DNA of 64,000 nucleotides from Henriciella marina DSM 19595 (GTDB lineage Bacteria; Pseudomonadota; Alphaproteobacteria; Caulobacterales; Hyphomonadaceae). The stretch spans positions 1,922,001 to 1,986,000 of the forward strand of contig NZ_AQXT01000002.1 of the NCBI RefSeq assembly GCF_000376805.1, in the 5' to 3' direction. Below the pieces are notes generated by a model. That model was not told the origin of the DNA and made no database searches. It was given only the letters and a program-made list of their open reading frames with translations. Made by a program: the position numbers and the translations under genes. Positions 52,741 to 61,855 of the stretch are shown here, one piece after another (the stretch's first letter is position 1; each line of letters opens with the position of its first letter).

Positions 52741-52759
52741 TTGCACCGATTGGGTGCAA
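52741..52759 (-). promoter_or_regulatory. Hairpin before the motA ribosome-binding site
   Basis: TTGCACC (52741-52747) pairs with GGTGCAA (52753-52759), 7 bp with a 5-base loop. It falls between fliM and motA, 4 bases from GGAGG. It may set motA translation relative to fliM. No U tract follows. Confidence 0.5.
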
Positions 52760-52772
52760 GTATTCCTCGTGT

Positions 52773-53732
52773 TCAGGCGCCCGTAAGCTCCTGAACAAAG
52801 CTCTCAAGCAGGGGCGACGTCAGCTTTATGGCGCGCCTGCCTTTCCAGTTGCCTAATTCAGCCTCGGCGATTTCGACACTTCCCGTCATCGTCTCGGCAC
52901 ACAGAGTGAGCTTGCCGTTTTCAGCATCCGTCAGCGGAACGAGCTGCCCCACTTCGAAGCGCGAACAATCAGCGACGCTAATCGGCAATCTGGCGAGCAC
53001 GGCATCGAGGCTGATGTTGGACCTGCGAATGGACTTGATAAGCCGGGTCTTGTTGATGGCGGGCCGCGGCTTGGCGCTCTGCGTCCTGGCAATTTCGATC
53101 CGCTCAGCGTGGGCGGTCAGCGCCTCGACATCATAGTAGAGATGAAGGTGGCCGGTTGGCTCAACCGCGCCTCTGGACATGAAGTTCACAGTGATGGTGA
53201 TCAGCTTTACGCCTTCAGATATGCCATCAGCCAGCCCCGCCGGATCTGCGACCATGAAGTCTTCGGGCAAAGGCAGGCCCGCGGGGATAGCGCGTGCCAG
53301 GTCTTCCATCAGCCGGCGGACAGGCTTGTCGCACATCAGGCGGAGGAAGAGCGGCGGGGCGATCTCGACATGTGAAAGGTCTTCCTTCAGCCGCCGGGCG
53401 ACAAAACGCTCTGCCAGCACGGGCGCAATCGAGATCGCGTGAAGACCGCCGGTCCCTGCTGGTAAACAAAAGTAGCCGAATTTTTCACGAATACGCGTTT
53501 CGACCTCACTATTGGTTACCTGCGCACGGGCCCCGATCTGGGCCCTCATTTCGAAGCCAAGCGTCTCCTCGCACCAGGTTTCACATGCGTTCGTCAATGC
53601 CGCCCAGAGAGGCTCACAATGCAGGAGTGACGGGGATAATCCCCCGGCAGACCTCATCATTTTGAGCATTGTTTCAGACACGTTCACCCCTCGGCCAGAC
53701 GGCCCCTTCTCCAGTTCGGGGTGTGGAGACAT
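52773..53732 (-). CDS. fliM: Flagellar motor switch protein FliM
   Basis: A 319-residue protein whose C-terminal third is a surface-presentation-of-antigens (SpoA) domain: VLARLPISVADCSRFEVGQLVPL and GSVEIAEAELGNWKGRRAIKLT. The middle domain (SIAPVLAERFVARRLKEDLSHVEIAPPLF) is FliM-like but divergent; the usual N-terminal CheY-binding motif is not obvious. ATG 53732 lacks a ribosome site; GTG 53681 has GAGGGG 5 bases before it and could be the true start. FliM forms the C ring with FliG and FliN. It is first of the operon, divergent from motB. Confidence 0.82.
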   Translation of the reverse strand: MSPHPELEKGPSGRGVNVSETMLKMMRSAGGLSPSLLHCEPLWAALTNACETWCEETLGFEMRAQIGARAQVTNSEVETRIREKFGYFCLPAGTGGLHAISIAPVLAERFVARRLKEDLSHVEIAPPLFLRLMCDKPVRRLMEDLARAIPAGLPLPEDFMVADPAGLADGISEGVKLITITVNFMSRGAVEPTGHLHLYYDVEALTAHAERIEIARTQSAKPRPAINKTRLIKSIRRSNISLDAVLARLPISVADCSRFEVGQLVPLTDAENGKLTLCAETMTGSVEIAEAELGNWKGRRAIKLTSPLLESFVQELTGA

Positions 53733-53736
53733 TTGG

Positions 53737-53751
53737 TAAACGTTTCGTTAG
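53737..53751. promoter_or_regulatory. Weak CtrA-like box between fliM and motB
   Basis: TAAA-N7-TTAG, 6 of 8 matches to TTAA-N7-TTAA, in the 112-base divergent region. If used for fliM, the GTG start at 53681 would be favoured over ATG 53732. Confidence 0.3.
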
Positions 53752-53844
53752 AGAAGCCGCGCCAATCGGCCAGCCTGCCTAGACGATGCGTCAGACTCTC
53801 TCTGCTAGGAAAGATCCTGAAACTGCAGAAAGCGGGACCAGGCC

Positions 53845-54669
53845 ATGGCACAAACGCCATCAGACGCGACACACGTCACGATTATCAAACGCAAGAAGGT
53901 CATCAAGGCTGACGGGCACCATGGCGGTGCCTGGAAAGTCGCCTATGCCGACTTCGTGACCGCCATGATGGCGTTCTTCCTTCTTATGTGGCTCCTCAAC
54001 GCGACGACCGAGGACCAGCGCAAGGGGATCGCCGACTATTTTAACCCCTCCATTCCGGTCAGCAGAGTTTCAGGCGGCGGCGCTGACGGCCTCAATGGCA
54101 GCTCGCTTGTCGCAGAGGATACTGCCGCCAAGATGGGCACAGGCGCCACGGGGGTTGGCGATGGTCAATCCAAGGAACAGTCCCGCCATACCGACATCGC
54201 GCGCGACCTTGAGGAAATGCGCAATGAGCTTGGTGACGAGACCGAGAGCCTGTCAGAGCACCTTCTGGTGAAGATGACGCCTGAGGGCATCGTGCTGGAA
54301 ATAGTCGATTCCGAAAGCAATCCATTGTTCGAATTGGGCCGCAGCGAGCCGACGTCGCTGATGAAAAACCTTCTCGCTGCGGTTTCAGGCTCGCTTAACA
54401 AGTTCGAGAATGATGTGAAGATCGTTGGCCATACTGATGACCGGCCATTCCGCGGGGCTGGCGGCTATGACAATTGGAGCCTCTCTTCAGACAGGGCGAA
54501 CACTGCTCGCCAGTTGCTCATTTCGAATGGCCTGCCGAGCGGCCGCGTACGTGAAGTTTCGGGCCGGGCCGATACTGATCCACTGGTCCCTGGCGAGCCT
54601 TCGGCAGCTCGCAATCGCCGCATCTCGATCACCATCATGACCGACACCGCAGAGACCGCAGAAACCTAG
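53845..54669 (+). CDS. motB: Flagellar motor stator protein MotB
   Basis: A 274-residue protein. The single membrane helix contains the proton-binding Asp36 in YADFVTAMMAFFLLMWLL; a plug/linker follows and the OmpA-type peptidoglycan-binding domain contains VGHTDDRPFRGAGGYDNWSLSSDRA and SAARNRRISI. It anchors stator units to the cell wall. It is transcribed away from motA and leads into flgE 60 bases downstream, so motA and motB are in different operons. Confidence 0.94.
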   Translation: MAQTPSDATHVTIIKRKKVIKADGHHGGAWKVAYADFVTAMMAFFLLMWLLNATTEDQRKGIADYFNPSIPVSRVSGGGADGLNGSSLVAEDTAAKMGTGATGVGDGQSKEQSRHTDIARDLEEMRNELGDETESLSEHLLVKMTPEGIVLEIVDSESNPLFELGRSEPTSLMKNLLAAVSGSLNKFENDVKIVGHTDDRPFRGAGGYDNWSLSSDRANTARQLLISNGLPSGRVREVSGRADTDPLVPGEPSAARNRRISITIMTDTAETAET

Positions 54670-54697
54670 TTATCCGGTTATTAAACATTCAGCTCCA

Positions 54698-54711
54698 ATT
54701 TCAGGGGAAAT
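54698..54711. promoter_or_regulatory. ATTTC-N4-GAAAT palindrome upstream of flgE
   Basis: ATTTCAGGGGAAAT lies 18 bases before the flgE start. The same layout (ATTTC-GGGC-GAAAT) occurs upstream of fliF at 63987-64000. Identity of a binding factor is unknown. Confidence 0.3.
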
Positions 54712-54729
54712 CTGACAAAGGAGTTGTCA

Positions 54730-56034
54730 ATGAGTATCTCTTCGTCCCTGAATGCAGGAGTAATGGGGCTGAATTCGAACGCCAGCCGTCTGTCCACGAT
54801 TTCCGACAACATCGCGAACTCTTCAACCTACGGCTACAAACGCAGCGTTGCGGATTTCTCGAGCATGGTCATCAACAAGCAGGCTGCAGCCTATGCGGCG
54901 GGCGGTGTGACCGTGAACACCTTCAAGGATATCTCGCAGACCGGATCGCTCATCAATACGGGTAACTCCACCGACATCGCGGTGGGCGGCCGGGGCCTTC
55001 TTCCTGTGACTGATGGCGGCGGCGTCAATGCGCTCGCCTCCGAACGGGAACTCAAACTCCTCCCGACCGGCTCGTTCTATGCCGACGAATCCGGCAACCT
55101 TCGCACCCAGAGTGGCATGTTCCTGCTTGGCTGGCCTGTCGACAGTGACGGCGCCATCGGGACAGTTAGCCGCAACAGCGGTGCGAACCTCGAACCGGTC
55201 AATATCTCCGCCTCGCAATACGTGGCTTCGCCCACCTCGCGGGTTGATCTTGGCATCAACCTTCCAGCTGATGCGACGCTCGCCGGGGCATCGGGCCAGG
55301 CCTATGACCTGCCAATCGAATATTTCGACAATATCGGCCGCGCGCAGACCCTGTCGCTGTCTTTCACTCCGAATGTTCCGGGCACCGCAGCCAGCAACCA
55401 GTGGAAGGTTGAAGTCTACGATAGCGCCAGCACCGGAACCGACCCAATTGCAGAGCTTCAGCTCGACTTTACAGATGCAGTCGATGAAGGCGGTCGCTTA
55501 GACGACGTGCAGCCAGCGACGGGCACTGTATACGACGAAACTACCGGCATCATGACGCTCTCGCTGCCACATGGCGATGTTGAAGTCTTAGTCGGCATGC
55601 CCGGCGGCACGGCGGGCGTCACGCAACTTTCAGCACCCTTCTCGCCAACCAATGTGACCAAGGACGGCGCCCCTATCGGTGACCTCCAGTCGGTTGAGAT
55701 CGACGAAAAGGGCTTCCTTCAGGCGGTCTATAACTCTGGTTATCGCCGCGCGCTTTACCAGATCCCTGTCGGTGACGTACCCAACATGAACGGTCTTCGC
55801 GCCCGTGACGGTCAGGCATTCTCGGTGTCCGCTGAAAGCGGCAACCTTTATCTCTGGGATGCAGGCACAGGCCCTGTCGGGGACGTGGCCGGCTACTCCC
55901 TGATGGAGTCGACGACCGACATCGCCGCAGAACTGACCGATCTCATTGAAACGCAGCGGGCCTATTCGTCCAACGCGAAGATCGTCCAGACCGTCGATGA
56001 GATGCTTCAGGAAACCACCAACCTGAAGCGTTAG
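54730..56034 (+). CDS. flgE: Flagellar hook protein FlgE
   Basis: A 434-residue hook subunit. N-terminal SNASRLSTISDNIANSSTYGYKRS, a beta-rich middle, and the C-terminal AAELTDLIETQRAYSSNAKIVQTVDEMLQETTNLKR are typical. ATG 54730 is preferred over TTG 54724 because AAGGAG lies 6 bases upstream. It is exported through the rod and polymerises into the hook. flgK starts 28 bases later. Confidence 0.95.
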   Translation: MSISSSLNAGVMGLNSNASRLSTISDNIANSSTYGYKRSVADFSSMVINKQAAAYAAGGVTVNTFKDISQTGSLINTGNSTDIAVGGRGLLPVTDGGGVNALASERELKLLPTGSFYADESGNLRTQSGMFLLGWPVDSDGAIGTVSRNSGANLEPVNISASQYVASPTSRVDLGINLPADATLAGASGQAYDLPIEYFDNIGRAQTLSLSFTPNVPGTAASNQWKVEVYDSASTGTDPIAELQLDFTDAVDEGGRLDDVQPATGTVYDETTGIMTLSLPHGDVEVLVGMPGGTAGVTQLSAPFSPTNVTKDGAPIGDLQSVEIDEKGFLQAVYNSGYRRALYQIPVGDVPNMNGLRARDGQAFSVSAESGNLYLWDAGTGPVGDVAGYSLMESTTDIAAELTDLIETQRAYSSNAKIVQTVDEMLQETTNLKR

Positions 56035-56062
56035 GCGAAACGCTGAACGCGGAGCCTGAACC

Positions 56063-57505
56063 TTGAGTCTCTCCAACGCCATCAACGCCGCGCGCACCGG
56101 TCTACAAGTCACCGGCTTGCGCGCGGACATGGTTGCAACCAACGTCTCCAACGCGACGACGCCGGGCTATGTCCGGCGTTCGGTCGTTGTCAGCGAGATG
56201 ATCACGGCGAACAATCCGGCCGGCGTACGGGTGGATGGCGTGGCGCGGTCAGGCAATGATGCTCTTACGGCTCAGCGTATGGCGTCCGGCAGTGATGTGG
56301 CGCAGGCAAGTGTCATCGCCTCAAGCTGGGCCTCCCTGTCCGCAAGGCTCGGCGACACAGTAGATGGCAGCGGTCTCTTTGCCATGGTGTCAGACTTTGA
56401 GTCCGCTCTCGCAACGGCGGCGGCCACGCCGGAATCACAGGCTAATCTGAACGGGGTTGTGGATGCCGCGAAGGCGCTCGCCTCCGAGTTCCGCAGCCTG
56501 TCGCAATTTGTTTCCGCAGAACGCACCGATGCCGACCAGGAAATCGCGAGCAGCGTCAATACTGTCAACGATGCGCTCAAACAGATACAAGCCCTCAATA
56601 CCAAGCTTGGGGCCACCGACCGGACCTCTGCGCGCGCGGCTGCACTCATGGATGAGCGCCAGCGCTATGTCGACACAATCTCCGAATTCCTGCCGATCGA
56701 AACGATAGACCGCCAGGGCGGCTCCATCGATATCGTCACCAAGGAAGGCGTCTTCCTGCTCGCGGGCAGTGCGCGCGAGATCGAGTTTTCACCGGCTTCC
56801 ACGGTCGGGCCAGCCGACAGCATTGCGAGCACTGCGCTGTCAGGGCTCAGTGTTGGCGGTCTCGATATTACACCCGGCCAGCCGTCTTATGGCGCGATTT
56901 CCAGCGGGCTGTTCGGTGCGCTCTTCACATTGCGCGATACTGATCTTCCGGCATTCAACGACCAGCTCGACACGGTCGCGAGTGATCTTCTGGCGCGGCT
57001 CGACAGCGCAGATGCAGGCGGCGCCGGGGCCAATACCAGCCTCCTCATCGATACCAACCCCGGCTCTACCGCAGGCATTGCCGGGCGTCTTGCCATCAAC
57101 CCCCTTATTGACCCGCTGCAAGGCGGACAGCTGTCGCGCCTGCGCGATGGCCTTGATGCGACCACGACGGGCGATGCGGGCAATGGCAGACTGTTCAATG
57201 CCATGCTCGACGCCATGAACACTAACCGCACGCTCACCGCTGGCGGCTTTGAAGGCAGCTATTCAGCCTCAAATCTTGTTGCCGGGTTCGCTTCACGCAC
57301 CGGCCAGATGCGGGTTTCAAGCGAAGCGGTTCAGGCGTCCACGTCCGCCCAGCATTCGATCATGGTCGAAGCCGAACGCGAGCAAACAGGCGTCGATGTC
57401 GACCAGCAGATGCAGCAGCTTCTTGAGATCGAGCAGGCCTATGCAGCAAATGCCCGGGTCATCGAAGTGGCCAACCAGATGCTTCTCAAACTGATGGAGC
57501 TCTAG
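56063..57505 (+). CDS. flgK: Hook-filament junction protein FlgK, TTG start
   Basis: A 480-residue hook-associated protein 1. N-terminal LRADMVATNVSNATTPGYVRRSVVV and C-terminal VDQQMQQLLEIEQAYAANARVIEVANQMLLKLMEL are diagnostic; DQEIASSVNTVNDALKQIQALN is the FlgK helical part. The start is TTG 56063 with GGAG 8 bases before it, since the conserved N-terminus begins there. It couples the hook to flagellin. flgL follows after 1 base. Confidence 0.94.
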   Translation: MSLSNAINAARTGLQVTGLRADMVATNVSNATTPGYVRRSVVVSEMITANNPAGVRVDGVARSGNDALTAQRMASGSDVAQASVIASSWASLSARLGDTVDGSGLFAMVSDFESALATAAATPESQANLNGVVDAAKALASEFRSLSQFVSAERTDADQEIASSVNTVNDALKQIQALNTKLGATDRTSARAAALMDERQRYVDTISEFLPIETIDRQGGSIDIVTKEGVFLLAGSAREIEFSPASTVGPADSIASTALSGLSVGGLDITPGQPSYGAISSGLFGALFTLRDTDLPAFNDQLDTVASDLLARLDSADAGGAGANTSLLIDTNPGSTAGIAGRLAINPLIDPLQGGQLSRLRDGLDATTTGDAGNGRLFNAMLDAMNTNRTLTAGGFEGSYSASNLVAGFASRTGQMRVSSEAVQASTSAQHSIMVEAEREQTGVDVDQQMQQLLEIEQAYAANARVIEVANQMLLKLMEL

Positions 57506-57506
57506 G

Positions 57507-58493
57507 ATGATCAATAATTCCTATCTCACAAATTCGATAACCACCCAGCTCAGCCGGGACATCCAGGATATCCGCTCGCGTCTGGACAGGACGTCCAGCG
57601 AAGCTGTCACCGGCAAGGTCGCGGATGCGACCAAGCATCTGTCGGGCCAGATTGGCAAGGCCATGCTGACGCAGAAGGCCATTGATGCAATCGAGCGCGA
57701 TAATGGACTGCTTCAACTGCGTGAAGCGCGCCTCGACCTGACCCAGCAGAGCCTTGACCGGATGCAGCAGAACCTTGCATCGATCTCGGTTCGGGCGCTG
57801 GACGCTCTCAGTGCGGGCTCACCGGTGGAACGCGATGCGCTCGGCGCGGATGCGCGCGCACAGCTCGATGCTACGATGCTGGCGCTGAATGCACGCCACG
57901 GTGAACGCTTTCTCTTTTCTGGCGATGCGACCGACAAGGTCCCCTTCGGCACCAGCGACGCTTTGATGACGGACATTCGCGCCATTGCGGACGCCTCGAC
58001 CGACAAGGCAGACTTCGAAGCAAGGCTCGACGCTTTCTTCGATGATGATACTGGCGATTTCGCCAACACATTCTATCGCGGCTCCAAGACATCCTCTGAC
58101 GCCGATGCGGTCACAGGTCTCAATCCGGCGATCCGCGACACGATTCGCAATCTGGCTGTTCTGTCGATGGCCGCGTCCAACGACAGTCTGAGCAATTTCT
58201 CAAATACCGAAGCGCTCGACATCATTGCCGGGTCCGCGAACAAGCTTATCCAGGCCGATGCCGACCTGACCCAATTGCGGGCAGCGACGGGCATCCTTCA
58301 GCAGCGCGTCAGTGACGGCATGGATGGTCTGGCCAAGGAGAAGCTGGTCCTCTCCGGCCTTCTGGAAGGCATGACCGCGCGCGACCAGTATGAAGCCGCC
58401 TCTGAACTGAAATCGCTCGAGGCCAGCCTTGAAGCCTCCTACATGCTGACGGCGCGACTGTCGCAGCTCAGCCTCATGAACTTCCTAAGGTGA
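57507..58493 (+). CDS. flgL: Hook-filament junction protein FlgL
   Basis: A 328-residue flagellin-like protein with coiled-coil ends: the N-terminal LSRDIQDIRSRLDRTSSEAVTGK and the C-terminal SELKSLEASLEASYMLTARLSQLSLMNFLR. RHGERFLFSGDATDK is the conserved FlgL middle motif. It follows flgK by one base and precedes flgI by 4 bases, in the motB-flgE-flgK-flgL-flgI operon. Confidence 0.93.
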   Translation: MINNSYLTNSITTQLSRDIQDIRSRLDRTSSEAVTGKVADATKHLSGQIGKAMLTQKAIDAIERDNGLLQLREARLDLTQQSLDRMQQNLASISVRALDALSAGSPVERDALGADARAQLDATMLALNARHGERFLFSGDATDKVPFGTSDALMTDIRAIADASTDKADFEARLDAFFDDDTGDFANTFYRGSKTSSDADAVTGLNPAIRDTIRNLAVLSMAASNDSLSNFSNTEALDIIAGSANKLIQADADLTQLRAATGILQQRVSDGMDGLAKEKLVLSGLLEGMTARDQYEAASELKSLEASLEASYMLTARLSQLSLMNFLR

Positions 58494-58497
58494 TCTG

Positions 58498-59610
58498 ATG
58501 AAGCCGATCCTCGTTCTTCTCGCACTCGCAACCCTCCTGCTTCCCGGTCAGCTCTTGCCGGCAGCAGACGCCCAGACGCGCATTCGCGATGTGGTGGACG
58601 TCGAAGGGGTGCGCCAGAACGATCTGATCGGCTATGGCATCGTGGTTGGCCTGAACGGAACCGGCGACTCGGTTCGCAACTCGCCATTCACCGAAGACTC
58701 GCTCACCTATATGCTCGAACGCCTCGGCGTGAATGTGCAGGGTGAGGACATCAAGCCTGATAATGTTGCCGCCGTTCTGGTGACAGCTACCCTGCCCTCC
58801 TTCGCGCGCAACGGCTCTAGCGTTGATGTGTCGGTATCCTCCATCGGCGACGCGGAAAGCCTGGAGGGCGGCACGCTGGTGCTCACCCCGATGAAAGGCG
58901 CCGACAATGAAGTCTATGCTGTTGCCCAAGGCAGCATCATTGTCTCCGGCATCGATGTGAAAGCTGATGGCGCGCGTGCACGCCGCGGCACGCCCACTCA
59001 GGGCGCCATCCCGAGCGGTGCGCGTGTCGAGCGCGAGATCCCTTACCAGTTCAATGACCGCAACTCGCTTGTCCTGGCGCTGCGCGACCCTGACTTCACC
59101 ACAGCAGCCCGCATCGAAGACACGATCAACGCTGCGGTTGGCTCCCCCGTCGCCTATATGCGCGACCCCGGTACCGTCGACATCGATCTTCGCAGCCTGC
59201 AGGGCTCTCCCTCGCGCGTCCTTGCGAGCATCGAGAACCTGCCGATCGAGGTTGCCATTCCGGCCCGGATCGTCATCGACGAACAGTCCGGCACAATCGT
59301 CCTTGGCAAGGATGTCACCATCTCCCGGGTGGCCATTGCGCAAGGCGATATCTCTATCAAGGTCACCGAAAGCCCGGTGGTGTCGCAGCCGAACCCCTTT
59401 GCGGACGGCGAATCCATCGTCCTGCCGCGCTCCCAGATCGAAATCGGGCAGACGGGCACGCGCAATATCGCAACCCTCGATGCCAATGTTACCCTGTCGC
59501 AGCTGATCTCGGGCCTCAATGCACTCGGCGTCTCACCGCAGGAAATGGGCGATATCATCCGCACAATGAAGGCGGCTGGCGCGCTGCACGCCGATCTGAT
59601 CGTCCGCTAG
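58498..59610 (+). CDS. flgI: Flagellar P-ring protein FlgI
   Basis: A 370-residue exported protein. A signal peptide (residues about 1-22, ATLLLPGQLLPAADA) is followed by the hallmark DVEGVRQNDLIGYGIVVGLNGTGDS and the conserved GTIVLGKDVTISRVAIAQG. It polymerises into the P ring in the peptidoglycan layer with help from FlgA. It ends the operon; fliG is convergent 58 bases further on. Confidence 0.96.
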   Translation: MKPILVLLALATLLLPGQLLPAADAQTRIRDVVDVEGVRQNDLIGYGIVVGLNGTGDSVRNSPFTEDSLTYMLERLGVNVQGEDIKPDNVAAVLVTATLPSFARNGSSVDVSVSSIGDAESLEGGTLVLTPMKGADNEVYAVAQGSIIVSGIDVKADGARARRGTPTQGAIPSGARVEREIPYQFNDRNSLVLALRDPDFTTAARIEDTINAAVGSPVAYMRDPGTVDIDLRSLQGSPSRVLASIENLPIEVAIPARIVIDEQSGTIVLGKDVTISRVAIAQGDISIKVTESPVVSQPNPFADGESIVLPRSQIEIGQTGTRNIATLDANVTLSQLISGLNALGVSPQEMGDIIRTMKAAGALHADLIVR

Positions 59611-59668
59611 GAGATCATCAGCAAGGGTGTGGAAGGTCTTCGGGCGGGTTGACCCCGGTTCTGAGCAA

Positions 59669-60766
59669 TCAGGACGGGGTCTTGCTCTTTTCCATGACGA
59701 TCAGGCCCTGGCGCTTCATTGACATGAGCGTTGTCAGGAAAGAGCGCTGCGTTGCCTCTGCATCTTCGACCGGCTTGCGGTTCGGATCATCCAGCCCATC
59801 GCGGTACTGAATGGCGAGGCGCGAGGAGATGTTCTCGAGCAGGTAGTCCTGGACCCGCTGCGCAGACCCGGTCAGCGTTGAAAGCACCGGCACAAGTGTC
59901 TCTTCGCCCAGTTCCCGGAAGACCACTGGCACAGACTGGCGCGGCAGGATTTCTGGCAGGCCCTCAATCGTGAACATCACTTTCTCGATGCTCTCGAATT
60001 TGTCTTCATATTCCGTGCGGATGAAAGACATGATCCGGGCGCGTTGATGGTTTGGCAGCAGGCTGAGGAGTTCGCCGACAGATTCCGCGTTCGCGCTCTC
60101 ATCCGGCTGGACTTCCTGAACCTGATTGAGAAATTCGATCTCGACCATCTGGGCAACCACTGCCTCGATCTCTGCATCGACCTGCTCGCCGCTTACAAGA
60201 TAGCCGATCGTGCTATCCAGCATCGGCTCCTGAAGATGGCCGACGACTTCCGAGGCGAAGGAGACATCGAGCTTACGAAGGATAATCGCGCTGATGTTCG
60301 CAGTCAGTCCTGAGAGATAGTCTGCCACGATGGAAGGTTTCTTTTCTTCCAGACGTGTCCAGACATCGCTCGACTGAGACATAGGCTTTGGCTTGGCGAT
60401 GCCGCCATTGCCGAAGACGTGATCGATACGGCTTTCATCGAGAAACCCTGAAACGATTTCCTTGGCGCGCGCCTTGCCGCCCCGGAACGAGCCATTGGTC
60501 TGTCGCAGTGCCTGCAGGAAATCCATGACGATGTCCGTCAGCTCTTCACGGCCCAGATAGGAGACCGCTTCAAGCTCGGCGGCGACCTGCGCCAATGCGT
60601 CATCATCCAGTTTTTCGACAATCGGCCTTGCAGCCTGTTCGCCCAACATGGCGATTACGACAGCCGCACGCCGCGCCGGAGGAACCCCCTGCAGCTTGCC
60701 GTTGCCCTGACCGCGCGGCCGCAAGGGCGTCACGTTGGAGGCTGGCTTTTTCACGGCGTCTTTCAT
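59669..60766 (-). CDS. fliG: Flagellar motor switch protein FliG (divergent)
   Basis: A 365-residue protein. N-terminal ARRAAVVIAMLGEQAARPIVEKLDDDALAQVAAELEAV matches FliG domain 1 (FliF-binding). In the middle domain the usual EHPQ motif is replaced by KKPS (residues 142-145). The C-terminal torque-generating domain keeps MFTIEGLPEILPRQSVPVVFREL and ISSRLAIQYRDGLDD. FliG transmits stator force and switches with FliM. It is last in the fliF-fliH-fliN-fliP-fliG operon, overlapping fliP by 4 bases. Confidence 0.88.
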   Translation of the reverse strand: MKDAVKKPASNVTPLRPRGQGNGKLQGVPPARRAAVVIAMLGEQAARPIVEKLDDDALAQVAAELEAVSYLGREELTDIVMDFLQALRQTNGSFRGGKARAKEIVSGFLDESRIDHVFGNGGIAKPKPMSQSSDVWTRLEEKKPSIVADYLSGLTANISAIILRKLDVSFASEVVGHLQEPMLDSTIGYLVSGEQVDAEIEAVVAQMVEIEFLNQVQEVQPDESANAESVGELLSLLPNHQRARIMSFIRTEYEDKFESIEKVMFTIEGLPEILPRQSVPVVFRELGEETLVPVLSTLTGSAQRVQDYLLENISSRLAIQYRDGLDDPNRKPVEDAEATQRSFLTTLMSMKRQGLIVMEKSKTPS

Positions 60767-61560
60767 CCGGCATACCCTCTGACAAGCGCTTCGGTGATCT
60801 TCAGCCAGCCATCGGCCAGCACGAAGAACCCGATCTTGAATGGCAGGGACACAACAGTGGGCGGAACCATCATCATGCCGACAGCCATCAGCACTGAGGC
60901 TACGACGAGATCAATAACAAGAAATGGAAGAAAGATAACAAAGCCGATCTGAAATGCATGCTTGATCTCAGACAACATGAACGCGGTCGCGAGCAGCGGG
61001 AAAGCCGGCTCCGCGCCCTCGACGACGGGCCGCTGCAGGGCATCGCCGAGGATGGAAACCGTGCCCGGCTCAACCCTTGCCGTCATGAAAGTCCGGAACG
61101 GGTCGGTCGCCTGCTGCCAGGCGCTGGTCTCGTCAATGGCCCCGTCAATATATGGCAAGACGCCATTGGCCCAGGCCTCGCTGAAGGTCGGCTCCATGAT
61201 GAAGAAGGTCAGGAAGATGGCGAGCGCCATCAGCATCATGTTCGGCGGCGCCTGCTGAATGCCGAGCGCCTGCCGGATAAAGGAAAAGACGATGATGAGG
61301 AATGGCAGGCACGTCACCATCATGGCGAGGCCCGGCACAAGGCTGAGGACCGTCACCACAAGGAAAAGAATGACGACGGTGCCGCTCAGCCCGCCTTCGC
61401 CGTCGCCGCCAAGCAAAGCATCAATCGCGCCTGCACCAGCATCGCCGGCATCCTGCGCATTGGCCGCAAAGGTGATGAAAAGGGCAAATGCGAGAAGGCT
61501 GGCGAAGCGCAGGACTAGCGCTCCCTCCCTAGCCCTCAGCAGCATCAGCCTCCTCCGCAA
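60763..61560 (-). CDS. fliP: Flagellar export gate protein FliP
   Basis: A 265-residue protein with signal peptide (FASLLAFALFITFAANAQD), then MMVTCLPFLIIVFSFIRQALGIQQAPPNMMLMALAIFLTFFIM and LLATAFMLSEIKHAFQIGFVIFLPFLVIDLVVASVLMAVGMMM, the strongly conserved FliP core. It forms the gate with FliQ and FliR. fliO, usually next to fliP, is not seen. It overlaps fliN by 32 bases. Confidence 0.96.
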   Translation of the reverse strand: MRRRLMLLRAREGALVLRFASLLAFALFITFAANAQDAGDAGAGAIDALLGGDGEGGLSGTVVILFLVVTVLSLVPGLAMMVTCLPFLIIVFSFIRQALGIQQAPPNMMLMALAIFLTFFIMEPTFSEAWANGVLPYIDGAIDETSAWQQATDPFRTFMTARVEPGTVSILGDALQRPVVEGAEPAFPLLATAFMLSEIKHAFQIGFVIFLPFLVIDLVVASVLMAVGMMMVPPTVVSLPFKIGFFVLADGWLKITEALVRGYAG

Positions 61561-61855
61561 TTTCCGTGATCTTCACGGCGATGCCGCCATCATCGGTCTC
61601 GACCAGCTCACCGCGCGCGATCAGCTTGTCGTCGACCATCAGGCTGACCGGATCTTCGATGCGCGAATCGAGGGCAATTACCGAGTCTGGCGTCAGATCG
61701 AGAACTTCCTGCACGCTAAGGCGGCGCTGTCCGATCGAGACCGTCAGCGTGACCGGCACACCATAGATTGCCCGGCGGAACTGATTAACCGGCGAGTCGT
61801 CGCGGCGCTCTCCCGCATCGGGCTTGGACGGCTGGACTTCTGGATTCGCCATCAC
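61529..61855 (-). CDS. fliN: Flagellar motor switch protein FliN
   Basis: A 108-residue protein with the SpoA domain: FRRAIYGVPVTLTVSIGQRRLSVQEVLDLTPDSVIALDSR and the C-terminal IARGELVETDDGGIAVKITEI. It forms the bottom of the C ring with FliM and helps bind FliH. The long overlap with fliP and the 4-base overlap with fliH suggest translational coupling. Confidence 0.94.
   Translation of the reverse strand: MMANPEVQPSKPDAGERRDDSPVNQFRRAIYGVPVTLTVSIGQRRLSVQEVLDLTPDSVIALDSRIEDPVSLMVDDKLIARGELVETDDGGIAVKITEIAEEADAAEG

Noticed and set aside
52730-52807. Longer start for MotA at 52807
   Set aside because: It adds 26 residues that MotA proteins do not have; the TTG at 52729 has a better ribosome site.
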